Below, in pieces: positions 46,775-58,473 of a DNA stretch of 64,000 nucleotides. The notes under the pieces are model-generated. The model searched no databases, was not told the DNA's origin, and saw only the letters and a list, made by a program, of their open reading frames with translations. The position numbers and the translations under genes are program-made. Source of the DNA: Neurospora tetraspora (taxonomy: Eukaryota; Ascomycota; Sordariomycetes; Sordariales; Sordariaceae); assembly GCF_033439725.1 (NCBI RefSeq), contig NW_026944385.1, forward strand, positions 1,364,001-1,428,000. The letters run 5' to 3'. Each line of letters begins with the position of its first letter. Position 1 is the first letter of the stretch.

Positions 46775-48122
46775 GATGGGCGGTAGTGGTCGGGGGACTG
46801 GCGAAGAGTCGCAAAGAGTCCCTGGGTGGGAGAGAAAGGATAAGGACCCGCGAGAACCTCCTACCCTGAAGAGATGGAACGAGCGATGGAGATCCCGCTG
46901 GCTATCGCATACAACTAAAGCAGTGAAGAGCGACTCAGTACAAGTGTGCTAAGACTCTTGGCTGCCCCGCGTCGAAGTCGTCGCAAGGAAGGCGCCAGTT
47001 GCCTAGGCCGGTGTGGCGGTGGTTGATGGAAGTCTCGTCAAAAGATTTGAACAAGAAACGAAGAAACGAAGGACCAATTAGCGGGGAAGAGGTATCACGA
47101 AACACGCGGTCGCATGACGCTGAAAAGAGGCAACTGAAAGAGGTCCGTCTCCAGAAGTGAGAAACAGGATGGAGAGAAAGATTGGATTGCACGACAGGAG
47201 ATGGAAACATCAGATCAATCAATGGTGCAGCTGGTTTCACCACTTTCATTTTGTCAGTGGAGGCACCGCTCAACCAGGGACGGACAGGGACGGACAGGGA
47301 GGGCGGCACTGGCGGCGACAGGGGCAGCGACAACGCTCAGCGGCCCCGGCTAACGGAACGGCAGGCACCAATGAAGGTAGCAAGCCAGACCCCTGAAGGC
47401 CGCCTTAGTGGGAAAACTGGACCCCTCCGACGGGAGCCCTTGTCGCCCCCTGACTGAATTCGAGTCGTGGGCTGAGACTTGGTTTTTGACACTGCCATTT
47501 CTGCGTCTTTTGGATGCTCTCTACGTCCTCTGATTGGCTGTTTGACCTAAAGGAATTTCTCACGATAGTCGCTCATACCGAGCGAGGGCCATTCGGAAGG
47601 ATGAGTATGTAAGAATATACTGTTTAGGCTGCCATCAAAGAAATGGCGTGGAAGGAATGGGAAAGGGGGCTTTCCTCTGCCAGTTGTTTGCCTCCTTTTC
47701 TCAAACCAGCGGCCGGAAGAGGACCCCAAAGAAAGAAGTGTCGGGACACAATTCTTCCACACGGCACTCGTACAATGCTAACGAGAATTGTTCAGTTATC
47801 ATGAGTTGACGGACTCAAAATGGGCGAGCGAAGAAGAAAAGAAGTCAAAGAACACTTCTGAACTTCTAAAGCCAAGACCCCCACAAGGTTGCCAAGAAGG
47901 TCCGTCCAGAACCATGTTTAGACTGGTGGGTTACAGTGACATGCAGACGTCAGATTTGCACCCAGCGATAAGAAAAGGGGTAGGTATGCATGTGAATACT
48001 TTCCAGAGCTTGCCATCCTCGTCATGTTATAAGAATGACCAAGATCCCATCGACTGCTTCGTCGTCGTGACCGAAAGAAAAACAATCGGTAAAGTGGAAG
48101 AAAACATGGGCAGACGAAATAA
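46775..48122. other. Intergenic region between DUF3405 gene and Copia fossil
   Basis: About 1.35 kb of normal composition. It should carry the DUF3405 promoter (reading leftward). Short frames are present but none has a recognisable domain. It ends in AGTTG, the left target-site copy of the Copia element. Confidence 0.5.
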
Positions 48123-48127
48123 AGTTG

Positions 48128-48292
48128 TGTCAGAGGCCAGGGGATCCACTGGGCGTACACGTACCCAGTTGGGCTGGCATATGCGGGATTTATCGAGATG
48201 CCAGAGCTTCGAATCTGCAGAGCCAATCTTACACATACACACACAATCAAGCCACGTTGAACCCTATATTGATTATTACTAGTAATATTATA
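48128..48292 (+). repeat. 5' LTR of the plus-strand Copia fossil
   Basis: Starts TGTCAGAGG; gap-free match to 53557-53721. Preceded by AGTTG. Confidence 0.93.
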
Positions 48293-51200
48293 ATTAAGAG
48301 TCTTATTAATTCGATTGTTGAAACTATCACTAATAACAATAACCGATTAAACGATTCCTAATAATATCTACAATTAAAATTAATAACGTTGCCTTTAACG
48401 GCCCTAAGGATTAATCTATTTAGGAAGATGCCTTTATTTTTATAGCCTAGGACTTAAGTCTCTCGAAGTATATCGATTTAAATAACCGCGTTCCCTAGTT
48501 AACCGAATTAATAGAACCTAATATCGCTAACTACTAAGGGGAGGTTCCTATTAGAGAAATTAAAAAAGTTAAAAAGGATAGGGAGGCTACCCTATTTACT
48601 ACTGCTAAGCTTTATGGCTTCTATTATGAGCGCGATTATTATGATTATATAATTAAAAAGTCGAATTAGCGTATAGAGGTTAAGACCTTCTTTAATTTAG
48701 GTATTAAAAAGACTACGCTAAATCGTTGGATATTTAAAACCGTTAGAAATAATTATAGGAGATAAATTTTACTAAATATATTAGTTTATATGAGTAGTAT
48801 AATAATTTTAATAAGTTTACCGCTTTTAACGATTGTAAGGTAAAGAAGTTCGCCCGAGTTAGATTTATTAATATTTTTAAACCCCCTAATAAAGCCAATT
48901 GTAATTAGTATAATTAGACCTTTTAACAAGAGGCGGCTATAACCTTCTATATTATTAGAGGAATTATTAAAGTAAATAAATTAAACTTATAGTTCTTAGA
49001 ATTCTATATAGTTATAAGGTCGAGTCTTTATATTACTTAGGTAAATAACTACTAATTTTATTATAATAAAGAGATTGAGAGAAATTTTAATTTTAAAATC
49101 TCTTTCTATACTATAGTTAAAGATTTTCGTAAATTAGTAATAGTAAATACTATTTAGGAAAAGGGTTGCGCCCTCCTATTTAAGGATATTACGTTCGTGG
49201 TTATATTAGGCGGTAAACATATTGAAGAAGACGCTCCTAATGATAAATAAAACCCTATTCTGGAGGTAGAGGGACGGGGAGAAGCTATAAATAAGAACGG
49301 TAAATTTAGGAAGAATATTAATAAAAATAAATACGCTTTCTCTTCGTCCTTATTAGCGAATAAATAATTATATTAATTCCTATATAAATTCTATCAGTAA
49401 CTGGGCTATAATTTAAATAAATATTATTATATTAAATTATAGTTGGTTTATAGAGGCTAGATTGAAAATCCTACTATTAAAAAGCGCGTGTACGTTAATT
49501 TAAAAAAGGATAAGATATTTAAAGAGGCTGTTAATTGTTTACGAATATAATAGGACGATGAAGATTAAAATAATTAATTCTATGGTCGTTAGGTAGGTAA
49601 AAATAGTTTTTTAATATTTATAATGAAATATAGCGCTATATACCTATTAAGAGATTTTGCAATCTTCGATTTAGGTATAATAATATATATTTTTAATAAG
49701 GTTAATTACTTCGAAGACCTTACCCCTTTAAATATTAGTATTTATATATAGGCGGGAAATAAGTAAATTCTTATAGAGGGGTATAATATTAATATAATTA
49801 CGGTCTAGGACGATAACGGAAATAGAGAGCTCTAATTCTTTAATATTATTCTAATACTGGGTATAGTTTATAATCTCGTCTCTTTAAATTAATTTGAAGA
49901 TAGATAAATTTATTAGGATTATAAGAATAATTATTTATACTCTTGCCTTACGGACTCCTTTATTTACTATATCCTTTCTAAATATAAGTAATTTATTTTA
50001 GAATATATCCCTTTATAGAATAGCGTTAACGAATCTTCTTTTACTATACGGTATATAAATTATATTAAGTGGAAGCTTTAAGAAAGTAAGCCCCTTTATT
50101 AGTATTTTCAATTTGGCTACCCGGGATCCGAAATTTTAATTAAATTAATAGAATGAAAGTATAATGTACGATTTAAGAGATTAGATATAATATATTATAA
50201 GCTATATACTAAAATTCAATTGAAGCGCTAAATATATAGAGAAATTGATAATTATTTAAAGGGCTTTAAATTATAATTAACTATTAATTTCTTCTCTTAT
50301 AAAAAAGTAAAGGTAAGGGGCTAGAAGTACTCAAATCTAATAGTAATCGTAGATTAATAATTTAGATTCGTTTAAGTATATTATTTAGGTAATAGAAAAG
50401 CCGAATTTATTATTGCGTATTTAGAATTCCCTTTTATAGGGCTATAGATTTAGTACTAAATTATACTTCGGGTAATCGAATACGATAACGAAATAATTAG
50501 TAGTAAGAAAATTACTATTTAATTTGCTATAAAGGGAATTAGTATGAGCCTTTAGCGCTTTATATGTAAATTTAAAACGGCAGCGTAGAGTTATTAGGGG
50601 GTATAATTAAAATTAAGGGTACAGTAATATAATTAAATATAAATCTTCCTTACGAATTGTAAATAAAAATTATTAAAATAGTTATATACTTATATAGTTT
50701 AACTCTTAAGGCGGAATATTATTAGAAATCTCCCCAAAACTGATTCGAAACCTACTATTAATTTAAAAACGGTATTATTCCTCTATTAAACCCCTCCTTT
50801 ACTATTGTATATTTTAAAGTATATAGTTATAAAGCCTTTATTTTTATAATAGAAATTATAAAAGAATAGAATAAGTTAATAAAGTTTAAGGACCGTATTT
50901 AGGTTGGCTATTTGATTAGATATTAATTAATAAATATTTATAGGATTTGGAATCCTTATGTTAATTCTCTTATTATTATACGAAATATTATATTTAATAA
51001 AGACGAGGTCTTCCCTAGTAATAATGTTAAAGAAATTTATAATACCTTTAATATTTCCTTTAAAAAGTTAATTACATAATTAAAAGACTAATTAAATAAA
51101 TATTATATAAATAAATATTATATAAATAGATATTTTATAGGTCGAGGTTGAATTTATTATAAATAACGGAGTCTCTAACCCTATTATTTAAAACTTTCTT

Positions 51201-51959
51201 ACCGAAATTAAAAATATATTAGGAGAAGAGGGAGAATTAGGGTCTCTAGAAATATAAACGCAATCTAAATTCTTAGAAATCCCGTAAGTATTAGGGATAC
51301 CGTTAGGTTTAGAAATATTGTAAAGGTCTTTAGAGCCTTTACTATTGCCGCCGATATAATCGCCGTCGGATTTTTAAAGTACGGTATTAAATTCGAAGGA
51401 TAAAAAAGAGGGCTATCTCTTTACGCTTCCTAATAATTTAACTGTATTTCTAATAATCGATTTTTTTCGCTCTAATAAAGAATTATAGCTAATTATAAAT
51501 TAATATTTTTATCAGGCCGCGTTGTTCTTATTTATAAAGGGTAATCGATTTATAAGCCTCTAGGAAGATAAGGTTGTAAATTAAACCTTCTTAGAATAAA
51601 TAAGAAAGAGGGGTATTGATATTAATCCCAATTAGAATCCTAAATTAAAAATAATAAGGGATATTATTAATTACTATAGAGTAAAGGGTATATTAAAGAC
51701 CTTCTATCGAACTAACTTTCTACTTCTTTTAAAGTACTATAATAATTTTAATTCTTACTTCTTTACGGAATTTTTTAAAGCTATAGAGAAGGAATACTTA
51801 AATAAGTATAAGGATAAGAAGTTTTGGAAGTAGGTTAGTATTAAGAAAGCGGGAGATAACGAAATATTCGGTTCGATATAGGTATATACCTATAAATTCA
51901 ATTGAAACGGCCGGTTCTTTAAATATAAAGCGCGTTTAATTATACGTAAAGATTAATAA

Positions 51960-53262
51960 TCTAAGGATAGCGTATATAAAATATACATAGTGATTCTAGC
52001 AATTAGGTTATTCTGTATTCTAATAGTTATAGCCGTTTACTTTAATTTCGATTTGATTTAGTATAATGTAAAGAACGCTTTTATTAATACTATATTCGAT
52101 AAGGTAATATTTATAAAGGTTCTCCCTAAGTATATTAAGAAAGATTAAATATTTTAACTTTTACGCGCACTATATAATCTATAGAAATCTCCCCTCTTCT
52201 AGTAGTAAGAATTTATTAAGACCTTCGTAGCTATAAATATAAACCTTCTCCCTATAGAACCTAATATGCTAATTAAAAATAATATATTTTTCTTCTTCTA
52301 CGTCGATAATGTTATTATTACTTATAAATATAAGAATAAAGAAATTATTATAATTAAAGGGGTAGTAACCGTTATAGAGAGGAAATATTAATTAACAGGT
52401 AGAAAGCTACTAGAATAGTTTTTAAATATCGAAATTATTTGAGATTGAAAGAAGAAATTAATTTAATTATTATAGTGCGACTATATTTAAAAGATTATAA
52501 AAAAGGTTAAATATATAAAGAAATTATACTCTACGCTTATAGCTAGGGAAGAATTCCTATTTTATTAAAATAGTATAGCCCCGTACGAAATTTACGCGTA
52601 TTAAATGAAAATTAGTTCGATTTTTTATATCGTTATTACATCGCAATTAAATATAACCTTCCCGGTCTTTAAATTCGTTCGATTTAATTTAAAGCCCAAT
52701 TTAATATATTATATAATTATAAATAGAATACTCTTCTACCTTCTAGCAATTTGAAATTATATTCTTTAATTAAGTAATAAAAACTACTAAGACTTTTATA
52801 TTATAAGTAATTCCTTATTTATAAATAATTCTCTTAATCGAAAAGTTTTATAAATATTTATATTTAAACTATTAAGCGCTATTATCAATTGGCGTACTAA
52901 TAAGCAAAATATAGTTATAACTTTATTTATAGAAGTTGAATTACTATCCTTCAATTAAGGAATTAAAGAGGCAATTTACGCCCGCCGTCTCTTTAATAAG
53001 CTTACCCTAGGATTCGAAAATTAAAAGGCTACATTTATAAATTATAATAATAAATAAACGATACAATTTATTATAAAGGAGGGAATTCGATTCGTAATTA
53101 AGTTTAAATACGTTAATATATATAAATATTAATGAAAATAAACGTAGGAAAGGAAGCGAATAAACGTAATCTACGTATTTACTAAAGAATAGATCGCGAA
53201 TAACCTTATAAAGAGCCTCCTTTCCGCAACACATCTAAAATCTATACAGCAGCTAGGACTCA
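51960..53262 (+). pseudogene. Reverse transcriptase-RNase H remnant of the plus-strand Copia fossil
   Basis: Ordered Copia blocks are still readable on the plus strand, including the NAFINTIFDKVIFIK block, the YVDN-type catalytic block near 52300 and the late RNase H motif INWRTNKQNIVITLFIEVE near 52890-52950. It is broken many times. Confidence 0.85.
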
Positions 53263-53556
53263 TAGAATTATAACAATCACAAACTCAATTACGAGAGTTT
53301 AGCAGCGGAAATATCACTATGGGCTGCCTAAAGGGTATAGAGGACTCTATAGAAGAGGATTCGGGCAATGAATCGGCAAATGTAATAGCAAGTGTAATAA
53401 GGCAAAACTCTTACGAGTAAAAGTTTGAAAGCTACCGTAATAAGGAAGTAATCTAGGAATAATATTATTTCTAGCTAGTTTTAGGAGGATTTAAGAGCAT
53501 TTTAGGGTATATTTGGGTAGATCTGGCGTAGTTTGTATACTAGATCTAAGGGGGTA

Positions 53557-53721
53557 TATTAGTGGTCAGGGGATCCACTGGGCGTGCACGTGCCCAATTG
53601 GGCTAGGATATACGGGATTTATCCAGATGCCAAAGCTTCGAGTCTGCAGAGCCAATCTTACACATACACATACAATCAAGCCACGTTGAACCCCATATCG
53701 ATTATTACCAGTAATATCACA
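53557..53721 (+). repeat. 3' LTR of the plus-strand Copia fossil
   Basis: Partner of 48128-48292; ends in TATCACA and is followed by AGTTG. Confidence 0.93.
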
Positions 53722-53726
53722 AGTTG

Positions 53727-54482
53727 AGGTCCCCCAACCCTTACCCCTGAACCCCAACGGCTGCCCCACAACGCCTCATTCAGGATTGGATTTGGACCGC
53801 CCACCCAGAAAACGCCTTTGCGCCTTGGGCCTTGGAAAATGAAGAGCTCCAGAACAGAGGAGCTTCCAAGTGTTGAAGGTACTTTCACTGCATGTCATTC
53901 CCGATGGCGTCTGCCCAACAAAGGCGCCACGCATTTTGGTGCTAGGTGACATGTGACGAGGGTCTTTGTGATACGTGCGAACAATGTTGTGTTTCAAGTG
54001 CAGCCCGGTGGACAGTCATGAATCGCTTAGACAGCATCGCAAGGACTCCGTCGGTAAGCGCCATGGCATCAATTTCTCTGCCCGGTTCTGCTCAGCATTA
54101 GCTAGGTACATTCAATGCCCGATTTAAATGGTTCCGCTTGCCTTTGTGTTTCCACGCTCGTGTGCTAATTCCCCAAAAACAGCTCGCGGCTCGGCGTGAA
54201 CCCAAACCAACCATCGCATATTCGTCGCCGAGTTAACAGCCGTATCCCCATCCGATTATGCCTCGAAATGTCGCCTCGAAATGCCCGTGGGAAATGGAAA
54301 CCAGAGCAGGGCCGACTCGCGAGAACCAACCCAAAGCTCCCCCGCAGCCTCCGGCGACCCTCCTCTTCCGCATTGTATCGAACGCGCTCTTATCTCGTCG
54401 AGCAACTTCCGTACTTTTTTGGGTTTGCGTTCGCCATATCATATAAATCGTTCTCGTGTCGTTTATGTCGTCATTCGTCCTT
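53727..54482. other. Intergenic region downstream of the Dim1/Dib1 gene
   Basis: About 0.75 kb of normal composition between the Copia fossil and the 3' end of the minus-strand Dim1/Dib1 gene. It probably holds its terminator. No gene is supported. Confidence 0.5.
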
Positions 54483-55054
54483 CTAATAGCGATGTCTGGT
54501 CGAGTAATCCTTCGGGCTAACCACCAGACCGCGTCCCTTCTTCGCGCCGCGGTAGACCGTCTCGATGATGTCGATCAGTTCTTGTTTGTCTTCGAGCACC
54601 CATTTGATCTTGTTGTTGTCACCGGTGCCGAGATCGATCATCATGTGTTTATTTCGGAAGAAGCTGTGCAATTGAAACACGTCAGTAGCTGTCTGTCTCG
54701 CAACTCAAGATCCATCACACGGAGACGGCACTTACAACATGAGCGTGCACTCGTCATACAACTCGTACATCTGGTTGAAATCGGGAACCTTGTCAATGTC
54801 GCAGAGGTAACTGTTGGTATTGCGATGGGTCAGCAGCTGTTGATGGAAGAGAGGGATCAAGGCCGGAGGAAGACCTACATTACTGCAAAGTTCTTGACCT
54901 TGTCGGCGATGCGATAGAGGACTTCATCTTGGCGCATGCAGTCGGGGCTGTGATCGCGTCCGAAACGGATAACCACCACACGCTCGTCTTCGCTGAGGAT
55001 GGCCTGGTCGACGTGCCAGCCGGTCTCGAGGTGGGGAAGGACGATGGAGCCCAT
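54483..55054 (-). CDS. dib1: Dim1/Dib1 thioredoxin-like U4/U6.U5 tri-snRNP protein
   Basis: Three exons on the minus strand (55054-54879, 54810-54736, 54663-54483; introns of 68 and 72 bp) join to 143 residues, the exact family size. The protein is a core part of the U5 and U4/U6.U5 tri-snRNP in the nucleus, needed for pre-mRNA splicing and originally linked to mitotic entry. It has a thioredoxin fold without the redox Cys pair. Clear family blocks: MGSIVLPHLETGWHVDQAIL, VVVIRFGRDHSPDCMRQDE, FAVIYLCDIDKVPDFNQMY, MFFFRNKHMMIDLGTG, KQELIDIIETVYRGAKKGRG and the C-terminal SPKDYSTRHRY. Splice joins rebuild FAVIY and MFFFRN, which supports both introns. The GTAGGT donor is used rather than the GTAATG six bases before it. 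Note that in Neurospora the name dim-1 can mean a DNA-methylation mutant, which is unrelated. Confidence 0.97.
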
Positions 55055-55663
55055 GATGATTGTGGAAGTGATTGAGCAATTCGTTGATGCGGTAGATTGT
55101 GGGTTTTGGTACGTCAATTAAAGCGATAGTCCAACGCGGAAAATGGCGAAGAGAGTGCAAATAGCGAGCAAGAAATCAAAGGTTGACGAATGGTGATGAT
55201 GATGTCGATTGAGCGCGACCGCGGTCGAAGCTCGTCGAAATTCCCCACTGCCGCAACCTCTACGGCTGGCTTACGTAAGTACTTTCTTATCGATAAGTTA
55301 ATATACAGAAAGGCTTGGCCATCCATTTGGTGCAGTTGCGACCTTCGCTTCATTCGTCGCCAACATCGTCGTCGTCACCGTCTTCGTCCTGCCCTGGATG
55401 TTTGGCTCGTCCCATCGCCATTCATTCTTTCTCAAACATGACCAACATTAACCGTCCGACCCTCTTTATTGGTCGATCCGGATGTCGTCTAAGGCATGGA
55501 CCTTGTCTGAAATGTTTCACGCAATTGACTCCGGCACCAGTGCTTCCATTCGTCTTCTTCGCCGATATCGCTCTAGAGGTCTTCGTTAACTAACGCTGGC
55601 AGCCCAAGTACTGCAATTATTTCCGAGTCTTGTTTCTCAGAGCGCGGGAAGTTCCAACGTCAA
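55055..55663. other. Intergenic region between Dim1/Dib1 and the Cys-rich gene
   Basis: About 0.6 kb. Both neighbours read leftward, so this holds the Dim1/Dib1 promoter and the 3' end of the next gene. No separate gene is supported. Confidence 0.5.
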
Positions 55664-56803
55664 TCACTCCCTCCATCGAATCCCCCAATTACCCTTCGCA
55701 AAGTGTGGCTCAACCACCTTGCCTCCAGGCATCACACACTCGCACAATTTCTTCTTCCCATCAGGAGAAGTAGAGGCATCAAACCCAAACACCACTCCTC
55801 TCCTCGCCACCGACTTGATCATATCCTTTTGTTGCGCTTTTCTATCCCCTTCAAGTTTCTTCTGTCTTATCTCTTCCTTCATCTCCTCCGTTTCTGCCTT
55901 CCGCTCAGCCCGTCCCTTTTCTCCGCCAACGCTGCCATTGACTTCAGACACCTCTTGGGGAGGACGAATGCGCGTGCCGCTGCGAATAGCCAGACGAGCA
56001 ACCTCATGGCCGCCAGTGGTGTACGGATGGGACTTGCCCTTTGGGAGCGGAGCGATCTCGTCGTTGACAGCTTTGTCATCCAGCTGGAGAGGTTCAATGT
56101 TGATGCCGCCGATTGCCGAGTCTCTACTCGGTGGTCGTGCAGCTTCTGTTGAAGTTGACTGAGACTCCTCGTCTGCAGTGTCTTCGTCGTTCGTCCCCAG
56201 GCTAGTCAGCGCCCTCGACTTCCGGTTCTTCTTCCTCCCATACACCTTCTCGGGATCGTTCTCCCTCCCATAGACAATCGCCTCCACCTCCTCCAGCGTC
56301 ACCACTATTCCCTCTCCCTTCTTTGGCTTCGCTCCACCATTCTTGCCCTTCCTCTTTCCATCCGCTTGGCCATCCGCAACTTGCTCCATCCCCTCCACCA
56401 TCTGCCCATTCAACAACTTGATATACGTCTCCTCGATTTGCCTTTCCTGCTCCTTTACGTCCCGCTTCTTGTGATGGGACTCACTGCGACATCTCGAAGT
56501 GCAGAACTTGGCGACTTCCTTTTGCTGGTGTTGGCCCGTCTTCTCGGAAGCCTTGTCGTCTTCCTTGTCCTGGTCTTTACCGCCACGCTTTGATCCCTTG
56601 CTTTTGCCTGCTGCCTGCTTCTGGCTTGCAGCAGTTGACACGGGAGCTCCAGTGATGCCAAAGGTGCGCTTGGGGTCGATGAGCTTGCCACAGCCTTTGC
56701 AGTACGGCTCTTCGGGATCGTTTTGGTATTGTTGGAGGAGGTAGTAGGGGGGCGGGATGGCGTCCGACTTGGTCGGACGGGAAAAGGAGGAGGCCCAGGC
56801 CAT
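55664..56803 (-). CDS. Conserved-looking fungal hypothetical protein with a Cys-pair zinc-binding pattern
   Basis: Intronless frame of 379 codons. I do not recognise a named family. Near the N-terminus two Cys pairs occur: CKGC (Cys35, Cys38) and CTSRC (Cys101, Cys105) followed by SESHHKKR, a plausible single zinc site with a long loop rich in Lys, Ser and Asp (residues 55-98). The rest is highly charged: a Lys/Gly-rich stretch near 155-165, a middle part with MTL-poor acidic runs, a long Glu/Lys/Arg-rich helix near 290-330 (possible coiled coil), and a hydrophobic-to-basic C-terminus VVFGFDASTSPDGKKKLCE, ending GNWGIRWRE. No signal peptide or membrane segment is seen. The composition suggests a nuclear or RNA-associated protein, which is only inference. 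The start ATG lies in a strong context and no longer frame extends upstream. Confidence 0.75.
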   Translation of the reverse strand: MAWASSFSRPTKSDAIPPPYYLLQQYQNDPEEPYCKGCGKLIDPKRTFGITGAPVSTAASQKQAAGKSKGSKRGGKDQDKEDDKASEKTGQHQQKEVAKFCTSRCRSESHHKKRDVKEQERQIEETYIKLLNGQMVEGMEQVADGQADGKRKGKNGGAKPKKGEGIVVTLEEVEAIVYGRENDPEKVYGRKKNRKSRALTSLGTNDEDTADEESQSTSTEAARPPSRDSAIGGINIEPLQLDDKAVNDEIAPLPKGKSHPYTTGGHEVARLAIRSGTRIRPPQEVSEVNGSVGGEKGRAERKAETEEMKEEIRQKKLEGDRKAQQKDMIKSVARRGVVFGFDASTSPDGKKKLCECVMPGGKVVEPHFAKGNWGIRWRE

Positions 56804-57246
56804 GGCGATGATGGAAAAGTTCGGATGCTATCCTGACGGTACTGGCTGGGGGGAGATTGTCGGCAAGTTATTGGGCCACAGTGCTGATTGAAGGAATATG
56901 TGATATTTGATGCCTTTTTGGGGTGAAAATGGTGGTAGTTCTACGACTGAGAGAAGAGTTTGTTGACAGAAAGAGAGAGGATTGAGGACGTGAAGTACTT
57001 GGTGGCTGTGTTGTTGCGGCGAAAGGGGGGATCTGCACCACCACAAAGGCAAATACGTCATCGACATCATCAGGGTCCAAGGGTCCTACCACAGCAACCA
57101 CAAGGGTCCTATTCGCATTTTTCTCAACACCATTGACCTCTATTTCGCTTTATCTACACCAAACAATATCTATGAAAATTGAAAACGATCCTCTGAATCG
57201 ATACTAACAGAAGCAGACAAACACGCTGGTCGAACACTCCCTTTCG
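56804..57246. other. Intergenic region upstream of the Cys-rich gene
   Basis: About 0.44 kb between the start of the Cys-rich gene and the stop of the GH18 gene, both on the minus strand. It should hold a promoter and a terminator. I see no further feature. Confidence 0.5.
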
Positions 57247-58473
57247 CTAAGCATTCACCATGGCCATATAATCCACCGTCGGCTCCAACCCCTGCGCCTT
57301 CACCTTGCTCGCCGCCTCCCTCATCCCAGCAGCAGCACTTTCCTTCCAAACACTGGTCAACTTGATCGCCATCTCCCTCGTGACCTTCAACGTGGGCACC
57401 TGGTCCGGCCTCAAAATCGCCGTCATCGTCTGCGCCCACTTCCACGGCTCCTCCTCCCCTCCCGGCAGGCCATTAAAGTACTCCCACCCCGCGATCCCGC
57501 CAATCTGTCCGTACACGTCCCTCAAGCTCTTGATCGAGTTCGCCAGCGTGCCGGCAGTCACGAACCCGGCCCCGCCGTTCTTCGGGCTCGTCAGCTGCCC
57601 GATGACCACCTTGGTAGGCGTCAGTGCCCCGCGCATGTCCCGGTTGTCGGAGATGATCTGGTGAAACTGGTTGGGGCTCCCCGCGTCGCCGAACCCGGAA
57701 TAGAACTGGCAGTTATAAAAGGCTACTTCCTTGCCGGCGCCACTCTGCGCCAGCATGAGCTTGCGGTAGTCGAACCCGCTGAGGTTCCAGCCGTTTCTTG
57801 CGCCCTGGATAGTCAGCGCGCTGGCGACGGGGGCCAGGGTGATGATGAAATCCGGCCCGAAGTCTTTCCGCAAGCGGAAGATGAGCCGCTCGATGCCGCT
57901 TTGGCTCATGGGTTGTTCAACGTCGACGTCGAGCCCCTGCAGGCCGTAGTGCTTGATGGTCCCGTGGAGTTGGCCGTAGTACCGGTTGAAGACGGTCTCG
58001 TCGGCCGAGTCGAGCGTCTCTTTGGAGAAGGAACCGACTGCGGCGCCGTCGATCATGCCCATGATTTTGACGCCGGCGGAGCGCAGGACTTGGGCCTCTT
58101 GCCATAGGGTGCCGTAACGCGGGTGGGTGGGGCAGTGGTCGTTGAGGGTGATGTCGCCGTCTTTGTTGATGTGCAGGGAGCAAACGATCAGATGCGTGAG
58201 AGCGATGTTCTTTTCTGTAATGAGCGGGAGCATCGAGATGGGCTTGCCTGATCTATCGTGTGTGGTTTGGTAATAGATGATGAGGCGGGGGATTTCGGAG
58301 CGGATGATGGCCGTGTCGGTCGTGTTGCCCTGGCTGTTGGCCACCGCGTCCCGAGGGGATACGGCATGCTCGTTTGTATGAATATGGGCTTGAAGAGGGT
58401 TGGCGGCTGTGACGATGGTAGGAGTAAGGATGGTCACCAAGGCAGCGGCCGCACGGAAAACCGCAAACCTCAT
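57247..58473 (-). CDS. Secreted glycoside hydrolase family 18 protein (chitinase / endo-N-acetylglucosaminidase type)
   Basis: Intronless, 408 codons from the ATG at 58473. An upstream in-frame ATG exists at 58671, but the later start gives a clean signal peptide (MRFAVFRAAAALVTILTPT, cleaved around residue 23). The mature protein is a GH18-type barrel: first strand RLIIYYQTTHD (63-73), LTHLIVCSLHIN (92-103), GVKIMGMIDG (134-143), catalytic GLDVDVEQ with Asp182, Asp184 and Glu186 (the DxDxE motif), EVAFYNCQFYSGFGD (249-263) and IAGWEYFNG (327-335) with the floor Trp330. The acid residue Glu186 is present, so activity on chitin-type or N-glycan sugars is plausible; the substrate is not decided by sequence. 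No chitin-binding or GPI region is seen, so the protein should be soluble and extracellular. A TTTATAA string at about 58562-58569 could be its TATA box. Confidence 0.9.
   Translation of the reverse strand: MRFAVFRAAAALVTILTPTIVTAANPLQAHIHTNEHAVSPRDAVANSQGNTTDTAIIRSEIPRLIIYYQTTHDRSGKPISMLPLITEKNIALTHLIVCSLHINKDGDITLNDHCPTHPRYGTLWQEAQVLRSAGVKIMGMIDGAAVGSFSKETLDSADETVFNRYYGQLHGTIKHYGLQGLDVDVEQPMSQSGIERLIFRLRKDFGPDFIITLAPVASALTIQGARNGWNLSGFDYRKLMLAQSGAGKEVAFYNCQFYSGFGDAGSPNQFHQIISDNRDMRGALTPTKVVIGQLTSPKNGGAGFVTAGTLANSIKSLRDVYGQIGGIAGWEYFNGLPGGEEEPWKWAQTMTAILRPDQVPTLKVTREMAIKLTSVWKESAAAGMREAASKVKAQGLEPTVDYMAMVNA

Larger units (their letters stand above)
48128..53721 (+). mobile_element. Ty1/Copia LTR retrotransposon fossil (plus strand)
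   Basis: Two 165-bp LTRs (48128-48292 and 53557-53721) bound a 5594-bp element, flanked by identical AGTTG copies at 48123-48127 and 53722-53726. On the plus strand the order fits Copia: reverse transcriptase about 51960-52450 and RNase H about 52560-53260, ending in a block like IQQLGL near 53245-53262. The pyrimidine/purine boundary before the right LTR (CTAAGGGGGTA) fits a polypurine tract. The LTRs differ at about 19 of 165 sites by my count, all but three being transitions, so RIP rather than time dominates. The interior is very AT-rich and broken many times; the element is inactive but structurally whole. Confidence 0.94.

Noticed and set aside
53007-53234. Minus-strand open frame inside the Copia fossil
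   Set aside because: It is antisense to the RNase H remnant of the fossil and very AT-rich.
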